Shown: piece after piece, positions 58,920 through 64,000 of the stretch | Layout: each line of letters opens with the position of its first letter | How positions within the stretch are numbered: position 1 is the stretch's first letter | Assembly: GCA_009363875.1 (NCBI GenBank) | Contig: CM018694.1 | Span: 1,984,001-2,048,000 of the forward strand | Origin: Mikania micrantha | Lineage: Eukaryota; Streptophyta; Magnoliopsida; Asterales; Asteraceae | Direction: 5' to 3' | DNA: 64,000 nucleotides | Translations under genes and position numbers: made by a program | Notes under the pieces: model-generated | Database searches by the model: none | Told to the model about the DNA's origin: nothing | Seen by the model: the letters and a program-made list of their open reading frames with translations, nothing else

Positions 58920-59739
58920 GTCTCCCCTCCTTTAAAAATTTCCATCCTCAAAATTAAATATCACTTATTTGGAAGAAGATCGTAACCTGTCTAGTGAATC
59001 AATTCACTTATAAATATCTTCTTGAAAAAAGATGCAACTAATAAACTATACTCGTGAGTATGTGAATTGCGTATTCACAAAGCACTTCTTGAGGTTTCAT
59101 GTCTGCACGATTCTTGATCTAGTTTAAGCTTTATATCATCTTGATCAATAAATGGTTCATGTGAAAATCTTATTGCAATTAGTAAGTTGTTCCTCTTAAA
59201 GAGGGAAATCGATAAGTAGTTTGGTTGTCTTTATCAATTAAACTAGTCAAATTTGAATATTTGACTAGGTTATTTTCACTAATTAGGGTTAAACGAGATA
59301 CTACTAGTCTTCAATGAGACTGTATGTCATCATTATGCAATTCTCTTGAGAGAAATTTGATGCTTCAGATCATCCATGTTGTCAATCATTTAAAGGTCAC
59401 ATGAGCTAGGTCCATAGAATTTAGGAACTACAACCTTCTTCTAATTCTTAATAAGTGTTTGTCTTGAAACAACAAAATCTTCCTTACCAAACTCATGTTT
59501 GTTAGGAATACCTCGGAGTTCATTTGAATAATCTCTTTGATCACTTATTTTCCATAAGGACCCTTACGAGTTAAGTAAATTATCAAGCACTTTTGCTTGG
59601 CAGCTTCCAACTAACTAGAGATCCTGTAAGATCCTGTTATTTGTTTGTCGCTTGGTTAAGATACTCTTTCGACATTCCTTCATGAAACGTTTATTTTTAA
59701 GTTGGGAGGGTATTAGACGTCTTGTTTAAAAACACAAAT
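58920..59739 (-). pseudogene. Decayed internal region of element H
   Basis: After the PPT comes AAATTTCCATCCTCAAAATT, a CpG-decayed version of the PPT dyad. Further on, short integrase-like text (LTRKGPYGK, minus, near 59550) is visible, but no long frame survives. Assignment to gypsy pol rests mainly on position. Confidence 0.35.
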
Positions 59740-61150
59740 TGTCACACCCCCAAATTCCCACCTGCGGTGTCAGACTGCTGGGTGTGACGTGGCCGGAATC
59801 ATAGCTCTTAGTCATATAGAACTACTCTATATGCTTTTGAAAATATATCATTTCAATAACAGAAATCAAGTTGTTTTTAATAATGCAGCGGAATAGTATT
59901 TGTCTAAAGCAGCGGAATAATAAATTGTTTGAAATGCAACAGAAATAAAATGACAGGCACTACATAGTTTGTTAATCAAATAAATAACATTGTTTGTTCA
60001 TAAAGACACGGTATGAATGCGTGCAAGTCCTGTGCACATATCCTTAGGTGCATTCCTGTTCCGTGCAAGCTAGCTAGTTACCTGAGAATATATGTTAAGA
60101 AAAAGTGTCAACGCATAGGTTGGTTAGTTCACAGGTTTTGATATCAATACATAAGTATAAAAATGTTTGTCACGTGTCATGTTGTTTATGATATGTTTGT
60201 TCCAAGCCCTAGGCTCCAAGTGTCAGTTGCGTCTCTACCGAACTAGACTTGTTTGCTCTAGCCTCCGCCATGCCTATCGTAATGACATGGACGATGGGTT
60301 GAGATTACACGCGTCCTGACATCCAGTCAGAGTTGGCGCCGCGTGGGGTTCGTCACGCCCAATAGTACTATCTAAACTCACCTCATTGTGAATACATTAA
60401 CGGTAAGACTTTGCGAGGACTTTGTTACGATACAACACTTAATGTTTGTCCAATAAACCAACATACACAATATGTTCGTACAAGTATATAAGTTTGACTC
60501 AACAACAAGTATTAAAGCTTGTGAAAGAGTTTGAAAGAGTTTGAAAGAGGGGCCGTAAACTCACCTGAGTGATATTAAACGCGTAAGCTCCTTGTCTTCG
60601 GATGAATCGGTCATTGGTTACCTACATCGCATTGCTTACGTAAGTTTGTGTTCGTGATCGTGTTTGTGTCTTTGTTCGTGTTCGTGCCCATGTTCGTGCT
60701 CAACAACTCACGGTTGTTATGTTTGTCCATGTTTGACCATGCTTGACCGTGTTCGACCATGTCAAAGTCAACGACCCGTTGGTGAACCGTGTTTTTGTTA
60801 TAGTTCGTGTGATGTTCGTTATTGTTCACGTATTGCATTAAAGCACGTAAGTCATGTTAATGGGCAACTTTCTATTTATAGTAAGTTTCCATTTTTAGCA
60901 AGTTTGCAATAAAATCCGTTTTAATAGTTCTAGCATACTTGTTCAACCTAAGTGAGCATGTTAACACTTAACACATTGTTACATATGATCAAATAACACA
61001 TAAGTCCGTTTTTAGTAATTAAAGTTACTAAAAATAGAAAGTTCTATATTTGACATGTTTAATATAAAAAAATCACTCAACTCTTCACATAGCATCATAT
61101 TATTACAATTTAAGTCATTTAGTATATACCAAACGGGACTTATAGCATTT
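59740..61150 (-). mobile_element. LTR K (LTR A/B family), truncated
   Basis: It starts TGTCACACCCCCAAATTCCC with GTGACGTGGCCGGAATC, as in LTR B and fragment D. It is interrupted at 61150 by the second gag-only element before its TATA and U3 are reached. Confidence 0.82.
60082..60564 (-). other. Predicted leader intron in LTR K
   Basis: In sense the donor is ATCACTCAG|GTGAGTTTACG, the branch motif is GCGTTGACAC, and the acceptor is ATATATTCTCAG|GTAACT. The predicted intron is 483 nt. Confidence 0.5.
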
Positions 61151-62709
61151 TGTTGATGCATTTTCTGTGTGAAAGCTGCATTTACTGTGTGAACCTCGCT
61201 TGTTGTAAATGAGATCATAGTCTGTTGTATATGATTAGAAAAGTCAAGTGTCAAAGGGTTCGGCTAGAGATCCTAAAAGGTTAGGTTCGGCTATGATTGA
61301 TAGTTAATAGGTTCGGCTAGCATAAGGTTCACGAACCTTATCATAGGTTCGTGTAAATTCATTGTTCATATCTGAGCCAAACCTATGTGGCAAACCTATG
61401 TGGCAAACCTATGAAACATATATATATATATATGGTTTTGCTAGTTCATTTCAAGAGACTTTTGAGACTTGGAAGCTTGGAGCTCATAATTTTTCACATA
61501 CAAAGCTACATTCTCTCTCAGGAATCAAGAACAAAACTTCATCAAATTCTCTTCATCTTTGTGTCTTTCGTATATTCAAGTGTTGTATTTCATGTTTGAT
61601 TTATTGTAAACACTTGGATGTTGATAATGAATGCATATTCATGACATATTACAATGTTATTGTTGATCCAAATCTAATCATGAACGGATTCCGCACGTTT
61701 ATGATTGAATCGTAAAATTTTGTGATCGATTCTTCAAATCTACAGTGGTATCAGAGCGTTAGGCTCGATTCTATGAGTGTTTGGACATCAATTTCATGTA
61801 ATTTGATCAGATCCTTCATCATCTAGAAGTTTTTCTTGAAGTTCTTCACGTTTTTGTCAACAAAAAGCCAGATCTACGAAAAATTATCAAGTTTTTGCAA
61901 ATTTTGATCCGATAGAAAGATGCGCCTCGAAAAAACGAAGATTTTGACTACTCATACGCCTTCTAACTCCAAAAAATGAAGATTCTAGAGCCATTTTAGT
62001 GAAGTTGCTGGTCTGTTCGAACGAACAGACAAACCTCCATAGGTTCGTGACCAATAGATTCGTGGGAACCTCCAGGTTCGCGAGAAATTGACCAAGATTC
62101 GCGAGATTTTGCTTAGGGTTCGTGATTCTATCCGGAAAAGGTTTGTGGATCTGAAATCTCATAAGGTTCGTGAAAATCTCGCAAGGTTCGCAAGATTTTG
62201 AAAGTTCGCGAGAAATTGACCTAGATTCATGAGATTTTGGTTGGGGTTCGCGAGATTTTGATCCTTATACATCATAAAGGGTTCGTGAGCTTCCAAGACT
62301 GATAAGGTTCGTGAAAAGGTTTCGTGGCCTATTTTTAAAGGTTAAAAAGCTTCATTTGAGCCAAAAAGACACATTCTTAAAATCTCAAGTAAACCTTGTT
62401 TACCTATTTTGGGCCTTCCGGATCATTTGAGATAGGTTTTAAGACCTAATTTGGACGTTAAGACAAGGTTTGAGCTGTTTTGTTTTGGGAGGTTAAACTT
62501 TGATGTTCTAAACATAAAAGTTAAATATGACATACAAGAATTGGAACGTGGAATGGTTGGCTAACAATGGACTTGTGTTGGAAAATTTGGACAATTATCC
62601 GAACTGGAGATCCACATTCGAAACGTTTATTACTAAAGCGGATGACAATTACCAGAAGTTATTGTACAAACAATACAAGAAACCATGTCTGAAATCAAAT
62701 GATAATTTT
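61151..62709 (+). mobile_element. Second gag-only copia-like element, truncated
   Basis: The 5' LTR 61151-61744 (TGTTGATGCATTTTCTGTG to TTCAAATCTACA, TATA at 61407-61422) is followed by PBS TGGTATCAGAGCG (61746). Next come a leader with AGGTTCG motifs and the first ~58 codons of gag from ATG 62527 (MTYKNWNVEWLANNG). It is about the same protein as at 44256 with a few conservative changes. It is cut at 62709 by the opposite-strand element I. Confidence 0.88.
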
Positions 62710-63210
62710 TGTAGATTTGGAGAAACCAGTTAGGATCGAATCACAAGTTCTACAAACTATCAACTACGTGCGGAATCCATAGTCAATATGTATAAAAGTC
62801 AAGAACACAAGCAAATCCATAAACACATCTTGTATTATCAACAAATGATTACAAGATAACAATTATCACACAGAGAATTTACAGAGTTTTTCTAACAGAC
62901 TGTCAAAAAAAACTTCTAGATCTACAAACAAAACAACAATTTATAGATACTAGACCAGCAAACCTTTCATAGGTAGCCGAACCTAAGGTTTGCCAGCCGA
63001 ACCCTAAGGTTCGCTGGACGAACCATTAGGTTCGCTAGACTAACCTATGAAAACAACCAAAAGGTTCGCCGAACCTATCAATCCCAATAGGTTCGTCAAT
63101 ATGCTAAGGTTCGTGGGCCAGACAAACCTTAAGCATAACTAACCGAACCTTTATACAAAATCAAAATAAATACATTTTGAATAGCAAACAATTACAAACA
63201 TGTACTAACA
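62710..63210 (-). mobile_element. 3' LTR of element I (copia-like)
   Basis: In sense it starts TGTTAGTACATGTTTG (63210) and ends TTTCTCCAAATCTACA (62710), ends like those of the gag-only family. Within are CGAACCT/AGGTTCG motifs, one forming AGGTTCG-C-CGAACCT near 63063. The 5-bp left flank is ATTTT (62705-62709); the other end is outside the window. Confidence 0.82.
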
Positions 63211-63226
63211 AACTCCCCCTAAATGT
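63211..63226 (-). other. Polypurine tract of element I
   Basis: The minus strand reads CATTTAGGGGGAGTT next to the LTR start, which fixes element I on the minus strand with its body running off the right edge. Confidence 0.85.
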
Positions 63227-63241
63227 TTGCTATCAAAATCT

Positions 63242-64000
63242 TTAGTCTTGATCTTCAGCTTTGTCTTTGACACCGCTTGACTCTCCAACATCTTCAGTCA
63301 CCACATTATCCACGGCTCGTATAACAACAGAACGTGGTATCTTCGCCAATCTTTCTGCCATCAATCTATCATCTCTTTCATCTCTTTCCTTTTGCAATTG
63401 CATCAACTCAGTATAAAGATAATTCACATCATTCCAATTGCAACCAGAATGTATACGCAAAGTAAAACACATTCGTGCAATGGTCTGATACTGCATTGCC
63501 ATATCTTGGTAGCTCACTCCAACATCATGAAATCCATCTTCAGCATATATCTGAGCTGAATCAAGCAAAATAATATCTTCTCTTGAACAATTAACAATCC
63601 ATATAGGATCAAGCATTCGTATCACCCTCCAATCATCATCCTGCTTCAATACAATCACACCTTCTGAAGTTCTTTCATCATAAAACCAGAATTTGAAATA
63701 TGGATTCCAATCTTGTTCAACTTTTCTGAGCCTTGGCCTTTTGTAAACTGTTGGCTTTACATAATTTTTAAATCTTTCTCTGAACTGAGGAGATAACAAA
63801 CTCCATCCAAACCTTGCTTCTTTCTTTAACAAGTTCTCAAAAATCTCATTGTGTCGAGTCTGTATAGGCTTTATCATTCTTAGTCTTGAAAGATCTTTGC
63901 ACTCGAAAGCTGGTAGACTCATCAAATCAGTAGCCTTGCCAAAGTATTGGCATCCATCAATTCTTTTAACCACATAACAACCCTTATCAGGTAAACTTCC
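63242..64000 (-). CDS. Unknown ORF at the 3' end of element I (5' partial)
   Basis: The frame is open from the window edge to a stop 16 bases before the PPT, giving at least 253 codons. The apparent start at 63973 is a GTG inside the frame, so the true start lies outside. Text includes GCYVVKRIDGCQYFGKATDL, LLKKEARFGWSLLSPQFRER, YFKFWFYDERTSEGVIVLK and a charged, coiled-coil-prone tail (LMQLQKERDERDDRLMAERL). I see no protease, RT, RNase H or integrase motif, signal peptide or membrane segment. The position between the element body and the PPT suggests an accessory ORF of a copia-like element. The absence of any break suggests recent activity or constraint. Function is unknown. Confidence 0.7.
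   Translation of the reverse strand, partial: GSLPDKGCYVVKRIDGCQYFGKATDLMSLPAFECKDLSRLRMIKPIQTRHNEIFENLLKKEARFGWSLLSPQFRERFKNYVKPTVYKRPRLRKVEQDWNPYFKFWFYDERTSEGVIVLKQDDDWRVIRMLDPIWIVNCSREDIILLDSAQIYAEDGFHDVGVSYQDMAMQYQTIARMCFTLRIHSGCNWNDVNYLYTELMQLQKERDERDDRLMAERLAKIPRSVVIRAVDNVVTEDVGESSGVKDKAEDQD

Noticed and set aside
7755..59760. Repeated short blocks that might suggest a CRISPR-like array
   Set aside because: The repeats (for example TGTCACACCCCCAAATT) are LTR ends kilobases apart in a plant genome, not regularly spaced direct repeats with spacers.

Overview
This is a plant nuclear sequence, and most likely from the daisy family (Asteraceae). It is AT-rich and nearly saturated with nested LTR retrotransposons. 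It has SINEs, a 9-bp-TSD MITE and a single recognisable host gene. The family assignment is an inference: the Ty3 gag and chromodomain-integrase fragments and the copia gag look like types I associate with Asteraceae genomes. No bacterial, organellar, CRISPR, rRNA or independent tRNA feature was seen.

Layout. (1) 1-3750: the 5' part of a gene for a plant Enhancer-of-Polycomb-like protein (minus strand). One large coding exon is present, with a CT-rich leader and promoter to its right; the next intron holds a SINE-like repeat and runs off the left edge. (2) 3750-6030: AT-rich spacer with a tRNA-derived SINE whose 3' half was duplicated in tandem. (3) 6030-36170: minus-strand Ty3/gypsy chromoviruses (Tekay/Del-like). 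These are element A (5' LTR plus gag), element C (both LTRs, decayed gag-pol, and a solo LTR 'B' with 5-bp TSD inside its gag), LTR fragment D, element E (4.5-kb LTR plus integrase-chromodomain), LTR fragment F, and element G (LTR, integrase, protease, gag, with RT deleted). A 452-bp TTATTG microsatellite lies beside a tandem duplication of E. (4) 36170-49616: a plus-strand solo LTR (E-prime, TSD TAAGG) carries a young, complete, gag-only copia-like element (43047-48930, TSD CACAC). (5) 49617-57964: an array of ~0.88-kb tandem units, split by a deleted LTR element J that contains a 449-bp long-TIR MITE. (6) 57965-64000: gypsy LTRs H and K, a second gag-only copia element, and an opposite-strand element I that carries an unknown ORF open at the window edge.

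Main observation. Eight LTR copies from diverged families share the same arrangement: a TATA box (where that part is present), a strong 5' splice site next to a conserved purine-rich or CCCC block, a branch-point-like TTGAC/CTGAC, and a 3' splice site just before the LTR end. This predicts an intron inside the R/U5 leader ahead of gag. Upstream of the TATA in several of these LTRs lie short GC-rich dyads, built as two complementary arms around a TAC spacer. The arm sequences change together between copies.
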